A program made the position numbers and the translations under genes. Positions 24,177 through 35,421 of a DNA stretch of 64,000 nt are shown in pieces (position 1 is the first letter of the stretch; every line of letters starts with the position of its first letter). The stretch lies in assembly GCA_965153455.1 (NCBI GenBank), contig OZ234493.1, positions 28,200,213-28,264,212 of the forward strand, written 5' to 3'. Origin of the DNA: Sphagnum compactum (taxonomy: Eukaryota; Bryophyta; Sphagnopsida; Sphagnales). The notes beneath the pieces were generated by a model. The model was not told the origin of the DNA, ran no database searches, and was given only the letters and a program-made list of their open reading frames with translations.

Positions 24177-26151
24177 CTAGACAGTGAACGCAGATTGGAA
24201 AGTGTTAGCCATGTGTGATGCCACTGTTTGTGATGCAAACTGCTGAATTTGCTTCTTTGCATCTGCTCCAACACAAATAGGCCAGTGTCAAAGATTAATT
24301 TGAATGCTGCCATGTAAAACCTACTCTAAACCCTGCCCTGCTTTTGTGAGAAAGGTAACAAATTTGAAACAGCTCAATAACCAAATATCTCTAACCATGT
24401 AGTCAACAAACGAAAGGATTGGTAACCTATGTTGCTATACACCTCTATATAGAGTTATAAGAGTTATATTGAGTCAAGAGTAGGACTGCAGGCAACAAGT
24501 TTTGCATACCTTTACGGCACTTAGTGAAGCCAATGATATTGGCTGTGCTGAGAACAAGAGCAACTCCAACCACCAGAAGATAGTCCAGATTAAATTTGAT
24601 AACAGCAACAATACCCAGCGCTACCCATGCCACAGGCTGCCACAAATGTTCCTGTTAGCCTAGCCAGTAAATCTTATTCACTGGCAGCCCTTGAGGACAC
24701 AGTTTGAGGCCTACAGGAAGACAAGCAAGCTTGCCAATCAGAAAACTAGGAGCTTACAACTTATACACAGGATTGAATCTGAAGTGGATCCAATCTCAAC
24801 CACAAAAAGAGGTTTTGCATGAAGTTGTGGCTTACAGTGAGGTATAGTGACCACCAGAAAAGCCACGAATCCTTTTTGTTTAAGGTCTCCAAAGTCTGCA
24901 ATAGTGCCCAACCAGCTCAATTACGTTAGGCATTGAGATATCTGTAAACATATCTTGCACTACAGATACAAACTCACTTGAAAGGCATTGCCAAAACTCT
25001 TGAAGTAACTGCTAGTGACTTCTGGTGCTTTAGAATTAATTCACTTCAGTAATGGCCACAACAGCAGAAGCCCTGTCTACCTGTTACACAATTTCTTCAT
25101 CTGTCTTCGTGTCTTGAGTCTTGACAAACCTCTCTAGTAGGGACTAAACAAGCTCCACATACCCTGGTCCTGGTGCACACTACTGATATCAAAGGCATTA
25201 ACCCATCTTTCAGGAAATGACATCTAATACCATGAGTATTGGTCTTGAATGTGTCCAGGGAAAACATGGAATTCACGAAAGCAATCAAACTATATATCAC
25301 CTGCTGATCAAGAGACTCATAGTGCCACACACTCTCGCCTTGGTCATTCACTTCATTCCACCAACGCAGTCCAACCAATATCCGCCCACTTACATTCTTC
25401 ACTGTCCAAAAGTCAAGTGCAATGAGGAGCACTGTAACAACAAATTGGATGACAAAGCTCTGGACGAAGATCGAGCACAGAATGTAAAATGCGAGGGCGG
25501 AAAACTGCAAGCATCATCAGTAGCCAAATCAGAGTACATACTACATACCTTGAAAGCAATACAGACTAGTAGGGTCCAAAAAATCAAGTCATTGCTGTGA
25601 ATATCTCCAAACTAAACACACAAAGAAAATGGTGCCTTCCTTCAAATCTGAAATGCAGAAAGTTCAAGAAACCTAACCTTGAAGATGACAGTGAAAAAGC
25701 AAACCGCAGGATGTCCATACTGCTCTCCCTCTGCCTGCAAGGCATTACCACATCCCCCGTAGCATCAGAGAAGAGGGTCCACCAAGACCAGTACCAGAGA
25801 GGAAGAAATAGGGGATTGATGATACGATTCGGAGCAAGAGATGAAGACAATTGAGAAGCCCGTTCTGTCTGTCGGCAGACAAGAAATGCTCATTGTCTCT
25901 TCACCGTTCTAGGACCGCTTCCAGTTTGTTATGACAAGACAGATAACACTAATCGACGAGCTGCGAATCGCAGAACCCCACAGATATGATATCCAAGAGT
26001 TAACAAACCCTTACACAACATTCAAGGTTACTGAAAAGGCCAAAAAACCGCAGATCCTCATCCGGATCTATCTCCACATGCGAACCAAATCCTCAGGATC
26101 TACAAAGCACGCCCTACACCTCTATCCGTCGGCGAAAAAAGGACTCACCAT
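24177..26151 (-). CDS. ECH: ECHIDNA / TVP23-family Golgi-TGN membrane protein
   Basis: Small multi-pass membrane protein. In Arabidopsis, ECHIDNA acts with YIP4 at the trans-Golgi network in secretion and cell elongation. Five coding exons rebuild cleanly: 25734-25678 (YGHPAVCFFTVIFK), 25504-25301 (68 codons), 24895-24836 (NKKDSWLFWWSLYLT), 24636-24510 (DYLLVVGVALVLSTANIIGF) and 24262-24177 (DAKKQIQQFASQTVAS...FTV, stop TAG). The second of these has two hydrophobic segments, then VKNVSGRILVGLRWWNE. Every border has GT-AG and the phases agree. The first of these exons has no in-frame ATG after its acceptor, so the start must lie upstream. An ATG at 26151-26149 followed directly by donor GTGAGT would add just Met and give 178 aa, close to the 186 aa of Arabidopsis ECH. 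That first coding exon is an inference; the rest is firm. Confidence 0.92.
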
Positions 26152-26420
26152 TTAGTATAAGGGTTGACGCTCCTCAACGCGAGACGAAGGACACAGATCC
26201 AAGCTCCTGCTACGTCAAGCGCACACAGTAGATCCGATTCCGTGCTCCAGCAGCACGGTGCTCTCGCACTTCATTCCCTACTCCTTTCCAACTCGCTGGT
26301 TGGTCCCAGGCGCCCCTTCCGTGCTCCAACGCACAGTCTCGTCGTTTAGGGTTTGGGAACACTCTGTTGGGAACTTGCTCTGTGAAGGCGGAAAAAAGAG
26401 CCTGAAATGTGATCATTGTG
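26152..26420 (-). promoter_or_regulatory. 5' leader and promoter region of the ECHIDNA gene
   Basis: Sequence upstream of the inferred ATG is GC-richer than the DNA beyond 26.42 kb, which marks the edge of the gene. The frame 26210-26416 on the minus strand has no known motif. Confidence 0.35.
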
Positions 26421-27180
26421 AAAATCCAATGTGATTTTGATCTATTGCCATATATAGTACCTTGGACAACTTCAACAGTAATTATATTACTTTCAGAAAT
26501 GTTGAATTTTTTTAATTCTATTTTTTTTCTCCAAAAACCAAATTTTTTGTGAAGGAAAATATTGGATCCTCAAGAATATTTTATTTGTTGAAATGAAAAT
26601 TTCAACATTAATTATTAATTATTTGACAAACATGTTTCAAACTTATCAAAGTACTTTTACTACTACTATATCTATAACTAGTTGTCAAATTTTCAAATTT
26701 TTTTATTTTATTTTTATTTTTATTTTTTTGGGTCATGGCCCTTATAGATTAGTCCATCACAAAAGTTTGTTTCCTAACCTATAACACACCCCATATTAAA
26801 AGCTATCTTAAGAAAAAAAAATTTAAATCGGACCACTTCTAAAGGTTGTTCAAATAGTTTCACCTTCACATTTGGCTCATCGATAGAGGCGTAGGTTTAG
26901 GGTTTGAAACAATTTCCTAAGTGTATTTGGAAAGCACATTATATTCATGAATATCCCTCCTAAAAAAAGGATGGGAAGGAAATTATGCCTATTTATAGGT
27001 GTTAAAACAACCTTCACATCTATTACTAACCTTGTTAGGGTAAACAACCCTAAACATCATGACCTAAAGCTTACCAGTATACCTATAATTATTCATTGCA
27101 ACATGATGTTCATTCCCTAGTCAAGATGATAGCTAATGTGTTTGGAATCAATGTTTAATGTTAGTTATGTTTTCATGTTC
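26420..27180. other. AT-rich intergenic DNA, no feature recognised
   Basis: Homopolymeric A/T runs dominate and no coding frame or repeat stands out. Confidence 0.5.
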
Positions 27181-27183
27181 TAG

Positions 27184-27500
27184 GAAGTCTCACACTTCAA
27201 AGTCTCTCTCGTTCTTATTTGATGTTTCATGTTTCCATGTTTTAGGAAGCTCTTGTGCTTGAAGCTCTTTTCCATTTCTCTCTAATGCTATGTGTTTTCA
27301 CACAACTTGTAAAGCTCTTGTGCTTGAAACTCTTTTCCATTTCTCTCTAATGCTATGTGTTTTCACACAACTTATAAAGCTCTTGTGCTTGAAGCTCTTT
27401 TTCACTTGTCTTTGACAATTTGTGTTTTCGCAATTTACAAAATTCTTGTGTGCAAAGTTCGAAACAAATTCATAATCAATTTCTATTTCTTGTTTCTTTA
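27184..27500. repeat. 65-bp tandem repeat
   Basis: Three close copies start at 27247, 27312 and 27377 with the unit start AAGCTCTTGTGCTTGAA, exactly 65 bp apart. A diverged copy lies upstream (about 27,184) and another downstream (about 27,440). The minus-strand frame across it (27298-27528) gives repeated Lys/Ser-rich peptide segments with no known family, so it is treated as non-coding. Confidence 0.85.
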
Positions 27501-30500
27501 GTAATTTTAATCTATTTGCCTTGTACAAATGTAATAAGTCATTTACATTTGTTTTGTAAGTTCAAAAGCTTGAATTTGAACATCAATTTGAAATAATGGG
27601 AGCATTGAACTTCATCAAGCAATTTGAGGAGAGGTTTAAGTTCAACTACGTTGCCCCAAATAGATCTATGACATGATTTTAATTCAGCTTTTTTTTTGTT
27701 GTGCCATTGGAGGGGAAAGAATGGTGATGGTAATAGGGACGTGGTAGTGCAACATGGAAGGGAAGAAGGGTTGCATTGCATTGACTTATAACACCTTTTT
27801 AGGACCTTTTACATGTAACACGAATGGTGTTACCCTGTAAATCTACAAATTTGTTAAAAAAATTTGTTAGCAAACATTGGCCTTAACATTGCACTAACAT
27901 CATGTGCTAACAAGGTGTCCATGTTAGATTTTGTGTTATTAACATTTCACTACATCACAAGTGATCTTTGTGATTATAACACTTCACAGTAATGTCATGG
28001 ATCTAGTAAGGTAGTTGTACATGTCCTTTGTACTTTGTTAATCATTTTTTTTCAATCATTTTTTAATAAATATATTTCTTAATATATCTAACATAAAGGG
28101 TCTCCTAGTAATTTTATTAATTACTAATGTTGGGTGTGAACTTACCATTTTCTAGTTACTAAAAGATGAAGCCACTAGGTTAGTCAACCCTTGAGGATAA
28201 GGTGGTTGGCAAATGGTTTGCCACTATCTAATAACTTGTGCATGAGATTTGGATGAGGTTCCTATTTTGTATGAGAGGATTATGTATTTTTGTGCCTTAT
28301 GGATGGTGAGGAACCTTGTTGGTTTCTTATTTTTTCTTGTGGTTTTCTTGAAATCTAAAATGAGTAAAAAGAATAGATGTATTTTGTATTTGGAATACAA
28401 GCCAATAGTGTTCCACAGAAAGTTGTTGCATTGGGTATATATAATTTAAATTTGCTTGTGTTTCCTTATTTGTAAATAAATGTAATTAATATTCTTTGAT
28501 GTGGACAATTGTAGTCCTTTGTTTTTTTTTCTTTGCAATGGTCATTGGATGATAGTTGCAATATCTAATTTATAAATTGAATGCATTTTTATTGAATGAA
28601 AAACAACTATAGTGGAGGGCAAGGGCTCTAAATGGTGAAAGCAATTTGTCTTTTCTAAAACAACCTATAACTAAATTGAAGATTTAGCAACCTATTTGCC
28701 ACAACACTAATCTAGATGTTTATTTTGATTCCAATGTTCACCTTTGTTTTATATAAGACTACCTAATGAAATGTAATCCCATAGTAAGGTTTTTTCCCAC
28801 ATTTTTAATACCTAATAACCCCATCATGCATTACCATGTCGACACCAATGTTAGGTCCAGTTATTTGGATAATTCAAATACTAGACCTAGATGTCATCTC
28901 AAATATCATCTTTAAAACTTTTCGAATATAAAAAAAATGCAATATCTTGAATGATATCCTAACCCTTATAAATATGAGATCTAATCAATTAATATCCAAA
29001 CTGGAATTTAAAAAGTTAAAATTTGGGCAACAAATCAAATTCTTGTTTGGATTTGGACATCACAATTCACAAAAAGGTAGGAGCTACGACAATCATTTTT
29101 AAAACAAAAACATGAAAATAGGTTTTTGGAAGGTTAGGGCTTCAATTCAAAGGGGAAAAATTGGTAGACAATGTTTTCAAGGCAACCACCACCTCCAAAC
29201 CTAAAATCAAGGATTTATAAAAAGGCTAAAGTTCCAAATTTGGCCCCACTTTGTTTATTGCATTTTTCAATTTTCCTTTTATTCTTATTCTTCTTTCTTT
29301 TCCCTTTTCTTCTTTTTTTCCTTTTCTCAAATTTCTTGGAAAAAAATTAAGCAAATTTTGAAATAGTTGCATTTTCAAAGAAAAAAGTGGTAGCCACATA
29401 TAGAAATGTTCTATGTTGGTATATTGTGTTAATGATAATGCAAAAGTCTCATTTGAAGCCTTTCAAATCATGCGTTGTATATTATGTTAATTCTAAATTC
29501 AGTCTTTTTTTAAATCCAAGAAAATAAGTAAGGAAAGGTTTAATATCATATTATAAGACTAGTTGAATGACATGTATGAGAAAACATGTTCATGGTCAAC
29601 CCCCTAGTGAATAAGGACTAGTTGTTATGGATAGTGAATTGGTTCACTAGTATTTATTGAAACAAAGTTATTCTCAAGTGAAATACAATTTTACAAAGTC
29701 ATTCACTTGTTACTTAATTAACTAGACAACAGGAAAATCAATTAAATTTAAATTATTTAATATATAATATTATTGATAATTCCATGAATTTCAGCCTATG
29801 AATTATTGACACTTGTCACTACCTAGGCTAGGTTAAAAACCTAACCTAAGTAGGTAGACCATGTAATCAACTTAAGCACCTACTCTAAGGAACTAGATAG
29901 TGGAATATTCAATCAACTTACCATTATTGACCACACACACTACTTATGAGGTTTGATCCCTTGACCTTTAGAATGGAGGTAAACACCCCTACCATCAAAC
30001 CAACCCACTTGTTGTGATAATATGTTACATTGCATTTTATTTATCAAACCATTCATTTTAAACATTACAAAAACATAAACTTTGAAAATTCATATTTTAT
30101 TGAAATTTTGTCCAAATGAAATGATTCAAGATTTTTATAAAAATATTCAATAATATACATAATTACATTTATTTCCTTTTGAAAGTGTAAAATCATTTGA
30201 ACAAAAAAAAATTGAATATCACTATTCAATAATATTTCGATGATCATTCTTTTGAAAAAAAATGTTTAATGAATGGATAATTTTTTTGATATAATAATAC
30301 TACCTATGCTAAGTTATTTTCAATTATGTGAAACTATTGTTAGTGAAGGCTATTTCATCTTATGATATTATTGGCAATTTTAAACTATTTCATTTTAAGT
30401 TATTTTCGACTATGTGAGGTTATTGTTGGTTACTTTTGATTATCAAAGGCTATTTCACCTTAGTTATTATTGACAATTTTATGCTATTGTAGGCTATTTC

Positions 30501-30577
30501 ACCTTATGTTATTTTTGTCTATTGTAGATTATTTCATTTTAGATTATTTTTGGCAATTCTAAACAATTCTAATATAT
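27501..30577. other. AT-rich intergenic DNA, no gene recognised
   Basis: Only short frames without motifs are found. A small palindrome occurs at about 29,820-29,855 (CTAGGTTAAAAACCTAACC). From about 30,300 the sequence grades into diverged copies of the minisatellite units that follow. Confidence 0.5.
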
Positions 30578-31625
30578 GGCTATTGGTGGTTATTTTGTTG
30601 ATGGCTTTTAGTTGTTTTTTTATTAGGGTTATTGGTGGTTAAATTACCATAAGCTATTGGTGGTTATTGATGGTTATTTTATTAGTGGCTATTAATGGTT
30701 ATTTTATTAATAGCTCTTGGTGGCTATTCTATTAGTGGTTATTAGTGGCTATTTTATTAATGGTTATTGGCAGTTATTTTATTGGTGGCTATTAGTGGCT
30801 ATTAGTGGTTATTCTATTGGTGGTTATTCTATTGGTGGTTATTAGTGGCTAATCTATTGGTGGCTATTAGTGGCTATTCTATTAGTGGTTATTAGTGGCT
30901 ATTCTATTGGTGGCTATTAGTGGTTATTCTATTGGTGGCTATTAGTGGCTATTAGTGGCTATTTTATTGGTGGCTATTAGTGGCTATTCTATTGGTGGGT
31001 ATTAGTGGTTATTCTATTGGTGGATATTAGTGGATATTTTATTGGTGGCTATTAGTGGCTATTCTATTGGTGGCTATTAGTGGTTATTCTATTGGTGGCT
31101 ATTAGTGGCTATTCTATTGGTGACTATTAATGGCTATTAGTGGCTATTCTATTGGTGGCTATTAGTGGTTTTGTTATTGGTGGCTATTAGTGACTATTCT
31201 ATTGGTGGCTATTAGTGACTATTCTCTTAGTGGCTATTAGTGGCTATTAATGGCTATTCTATTGGTGGCCATTAGTGGTTATTTTATTGGCGGCTATTAA
31301 TGGCTATTCTATTGGCGGCTATTAGTGGCTATTAATGGTTATTCTATTGGTGGCTATTAGTGGCTATTTTATTGGCGGCTATTAATGGCTATTTTATTGG
31401 CAACTATTAGTGGCTATTAATGGTTATTATATTGATGGCTATTAGTGGATATTCTGTTGGCGATTATTAGTGGTTATTATATTGGTGGCTATTAGTGGTT
31501 ATTTTATTGGTGATTATTTTATTGGTGGCTATTAATGGTTATTTCATTAATGGATATTAGTGATTATTATATTGGTGACTATTAGTGGTTATTAATGGCT
31601 ATTGATGGTTATTGATGGTTATTTT
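30578..31625. repeat. ~1-kb minisatellite, 25-bp unit built from 10+10+5 bp
   Basis: The regular unit is ATTGGTGGCT + ATTAGTGGCT + ATTCT (25 bp), seen best between about 30,770 and 31,210. Extra or missing 10-mers give 15-, 35- and 45-bp variants, so lengths change in steps of 5 or 10. Common substitutions turn GGCT to GGTT or GACT. Diverged copies continue on the left back to about 30,300. TAG and TAA triplets recur within the units, so no long protein is encoded on the plus strand. Confidence 0.92.
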
Positions 31626-33031
31626 AAGTTCTTTTACCTTAGGTCATTATATTATATTTTAAATTATTTTAAATTATTATATTTAAGATTAAATAACTTA
31701 TAATAACATATGTTAATTTAAAATAAAATAATTTAAGGTATAGCCTAAGGTTAATTGAATAATTTAATTAAAAATAACTTTAAAACCTATAATAAGCTAG
31801 CTAGGATACCTTAAAATAGAATAACATATAATATTTTAGGGTATAATCATTTATAAGCCTATGATAGTTTATAATAGTGTAGGGCATAAGTTAAAATAAC
31901 TAAAGTAGCCCTTAAATAATATAGGGTATATCATAAAGTAGCATACATAGGATATTTAAAACAACATAAAAATAAACCTATTTACTACAAATAATTATAA
32001 TAATGAATTATGTCAACTAGTAGTAGAACATGATGTTTACATAATGATATTATGGTGAAATCACTTTAACCAGGATGAAATCATTAAAATGTAACGAACT
32101 TATTTCACTTTTAAAATCCCATAGTGATTTAGGCTAGTAAACTACACCTCGTTTTTGTAATAATGAAATGAGAAAGATTTGTGGAAAATAGTTGAAACTA
32201 GTGAAATTGCCCCTCTTCTATTCCTAAAGTCATCAAGGCTTGCAAGAAAAAAAACAAAACAACATTTCAATCATGGCTTCACATCTCGTACATGTTCAAC
32301 TCTCTTGCATGCATTCATACAAGACACCAATAGAAGCATGACAAAGTTTGTGTGATATTCTTGAAACTAAAAGGTTTGGTAGACATTCTTTTCTTTAGGG
32401 ACAAGTCTTTCACCATGAAGATGCAGGAGTTGAATGACTTGCTTACACCCATCAACCATGTGAAGGCACTCACAAATTATCTCTCAAGCTTGAAAGTACC
32501 AATCATGGATGATATATCATGATGACATTGCTTGAGAGTTGGCCCTCTTCTTTTGCATACTTAATTATGGCATTGGAGATTAAAGCCATGAAGGACTTGA
32601 CAAGGAAAAGTTTGTCACATCAAGGTTATTACACAAAGTGTTGCGAGGAATGAAGCACAACATAACACCCGTAAAAACCATAAACATCCCAACTAGTTAA
32701 CTAAATAATTGTCCTAATGCATCAGTTTCATGTAAGCATTTGAAAGTCATCTTGACAAAAAAATTCACTAAAATGCACCAAATTCATTTAAATCTAGTAA
32801 TACAACACAAACATGAACACTTTGAAGTTGTGATGTTTCAAGAGATGTGAGATATGTATACTAAAAAGTTAGTCAAATGGCAACAATTTGGAATTCTAAA
32901 CTTCAACTCTAGATGTTCAAAAAGAATTCAACAACTTCACTAACATGAGGCTTTATGAATAGTTTTATGTATACTTTGGGACAACTATATCGTCGAGTTT
33001 TGAGGTGTGCCACGTGCAGCATTTGCTATGA
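31626..33031. other. AT-rich intergenic DNA, no gene recognised
   Basis: TTTAAATTA-type simple sequence right after the minisatellite, then ordinary AT-rich DNA without a conserved frame. Confidence 0.45.
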
Positions 33032-33054
33032 GGGGGGGGGGGGGGGGGGGGGGG
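33032..33054. repeat. G23 homopolymer run
   Basis: Twenty-three consecutive G residues within otherwise AT-rich DNA. Confidence 0.9.
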
Positions 33055-35421
33055 TCACAAGCACATGAGTATGCACCAATGTTGGGCGGGTATCATAATT
33101 TTATGGTACCCTCTGGGTCTAGTTTTCACAAAGTAATTTACAAAAGGGTCTGATTCTCCCTCCCGCCCATTTTAAAAATTTCTACGTTGGGCAAAGGTAT
33201 CAACATTTAAAAAAAAATTAAACTAGTTCTCAAAATGTCGGTTCTCATAAATTTGAGAATATCTGATTATCCTTTGGTGTCTTTCACAAACCAAATATTA
33301 ATTTTTAAAAATTAAAAATAAGATTAAATAATTATTGATTTTATTTTATTTTTTAATGATAGCTTTGGATTTTTTCAAAAAAATCAGAATTGAAGGACTT
33401 TTGGTTCAAGGTTTTTGAAAGATTTCTAAAAGAAATTCCAATTTTGGGTTTTTGAAAATTTTCAAAAAATCTGACTGGTTTTATGGAAAAACTGGTAAAA
33501 GAACCAAAGTTTTGGGGGTCAGGTTCTTTGACCAATTCTTTGGGTTTTTTGAGATCTATACTTATGAGTGAAAATTGGTCCTTTGATTTTTTGAAAATTG
33601 CTGGTCATGGGTCCATAATACCCCGGATCTTACTTGCCAATTTTTTCTTCAAAAAGGAGAGAAGATAGAACAAATGTTTTGTTTTGGCAAATGTTTCTTT
33701 TTCCCAAAATGGTAAAAATTTAGGGTTTTAAAGGTTTTCACTCATCAAATTTTATAAAAAAAATTAAGAATTTAAGAATTTGTCAAATTTTATCCTAAGT
33801 TTTAGTACATAACCAAAAATATAATTCAAATTTTTTCAGTTTTTTTTATTACCATATTTGGCTAAATAATCACTTCAGCTACATCACAAAATTGAAAAGA
33901 AAAACACTCACTAAATTAGAAGTTGAAAAAAAAGCCCAATAATAATGTTAAACTCTCCAAACATCATTACCATCTGACCTGACCTACCATTAATAAGTAA
34001 ATACGTATCATCAAATACTAGCCCTCCTTTGGATCTCCCATCCCCCAAGGCAAATTTAGATCTAATAGGCAAATTATAATGTGGGTGTGGTGATGATGAA
34101 GGTGTCCTTCCTTTAGCCCTAATTAAATTAGGCTGACTCGACACTTATACCTCCAAAGTTCAAACCCATCGTCCATGAATGATCAACAAGATCTAGTAAG
34201 TAAAACGTCGTTCCATTTTGCATAGAAACATAACTAAGTTTGCTGTTTATATAATTTCTTTCTCATTGCTTGTACTAGAAACATAATTAAGTTTGATGCT
34301 TATATAATTTCATTCTCATTACTTGTACTAATGGCAGCTAAACCTTGAGACCCTGACCCCCCGGGTAAGGGGTCAGACCTTACCTTGTTCTCAGAAGTAC
34401 CGAGTGGCTTGAACTTGCAAGGTACTGTGGTTTGTTCCTCTATTTTTTACTTTCAGATTTGTTGGGTTTATTTTCTTGTATTGAGAACTTGATCTCTGGA
34501 TGTGGAATACACAAATGTCACATTGTGGAATCAACAGAAAGATCAGGTTGGGTGCCTTGATGCTTTGCACTGAATCTCCCACAAGTGTTGATGAGATATG
34601 CTTTCAAAGTTAGCCTAACCTCATTTTGTGCCTGGTGTTTCTAGTGTGTTAGTAGGGTACCCAGTTTATCAGGTAAGCTGTGCAAGCAGAAGGAAAAGAA
34701 ATGATGAGTACAGAGAGAGTGATAGATGGGCTTACTTTTGCCACTCTTATGTTGCAATTCCTGTTAAAAACTCAAGATTGAACTACTAAATCATTTGCAT
34801 AGCTGCTATATTCGGGTCTAAGCACATGCTGCTGGAAGTAGGAAGTGGAGAGGCTGTGGTAGGGAAAAAATTAATGCTTTGTGCACAAAGCCATACCTTG
34901 CTTGTTGATGGTGGTGGCTGCTCTTTTTCCTCTGTGGCACCAATGGGGAGACAGCATGCAGATTAGTCAGTATCTTAAGTTCTAAGTGGAATGGGCTTCA
35001 ACACCACCATACGGGACCCCCGAGAGTTGACAAGATCCGACTGATTATGGCACCATTGGTAGTGGAAGAGCAAACATCAGAAGACTCACACAGCCCACCT
35101 CCCAACTTACTTGTGAGAAGTATTGTATGTCAGGTTCTCATGCCCAGATGGGCAGATGGCAATAGACAAAAACAGTGATGAATCAGCAGTTGACATCAAC
35201 AGATCTCCATGCATGATTGGAGACTTGAGGATTTATCCTCATATGTGTGGTGAGCTGCCTAGCAATCTTTACATTCAAATTGATCGTTTCCTTTTGTAAT
35301 GAACAGCAAGCAAACATGCTGGATTCTAAATGTGGAATATGAACTAACAATGCCTGTTCTGCCTCCATTGTCAGAAACGTACCTGGTTGATTACGCACAG
35401 AAGATGAACTCGAGACTGAGC
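33055..35421. other. Intergenic DNA left of the receptor-kinase gene
   Basis: No conserved frame. The right part (about 34.4-35.4 kb) lies downstream of the receptor-kinase stop codon on the minus strand and probably includes its 3' untranslated region. A short perfect stem, CTGACCCC (34353-34360) with GGGGTCAG (34369-34376), is present. Confidence 0.4.

Noticed and set aside
25549-25600. Alternative ECHIDNA exon ending LLVCIAFK before 25549
   Set aside because: It would leave a 44-bp intron, too short for plants. The exon at 25734-25678 matches the family far better.
25584-25850. Minus-strand frame with WYWSWWTLF, similar to the ECHIDNA LFWWTLYL motif
   Set aside because: The true exon 25734-25678 is read in a different frame with matching splice sites, and the real LFWW exon was found at 24895-24836.
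30578-31625. CRISPR-like array
   Set aside because: Contiguous 10/5-bp units without unique spacers in a eukaryotic genome. It is a minisatellite.
34353-34376. CTGACCCC/GGGGTCAG stem as a terminator or tRNA arm
   Set aside because: An 8-bp stem alone. No cloverleaf, A/B boxes or other support.
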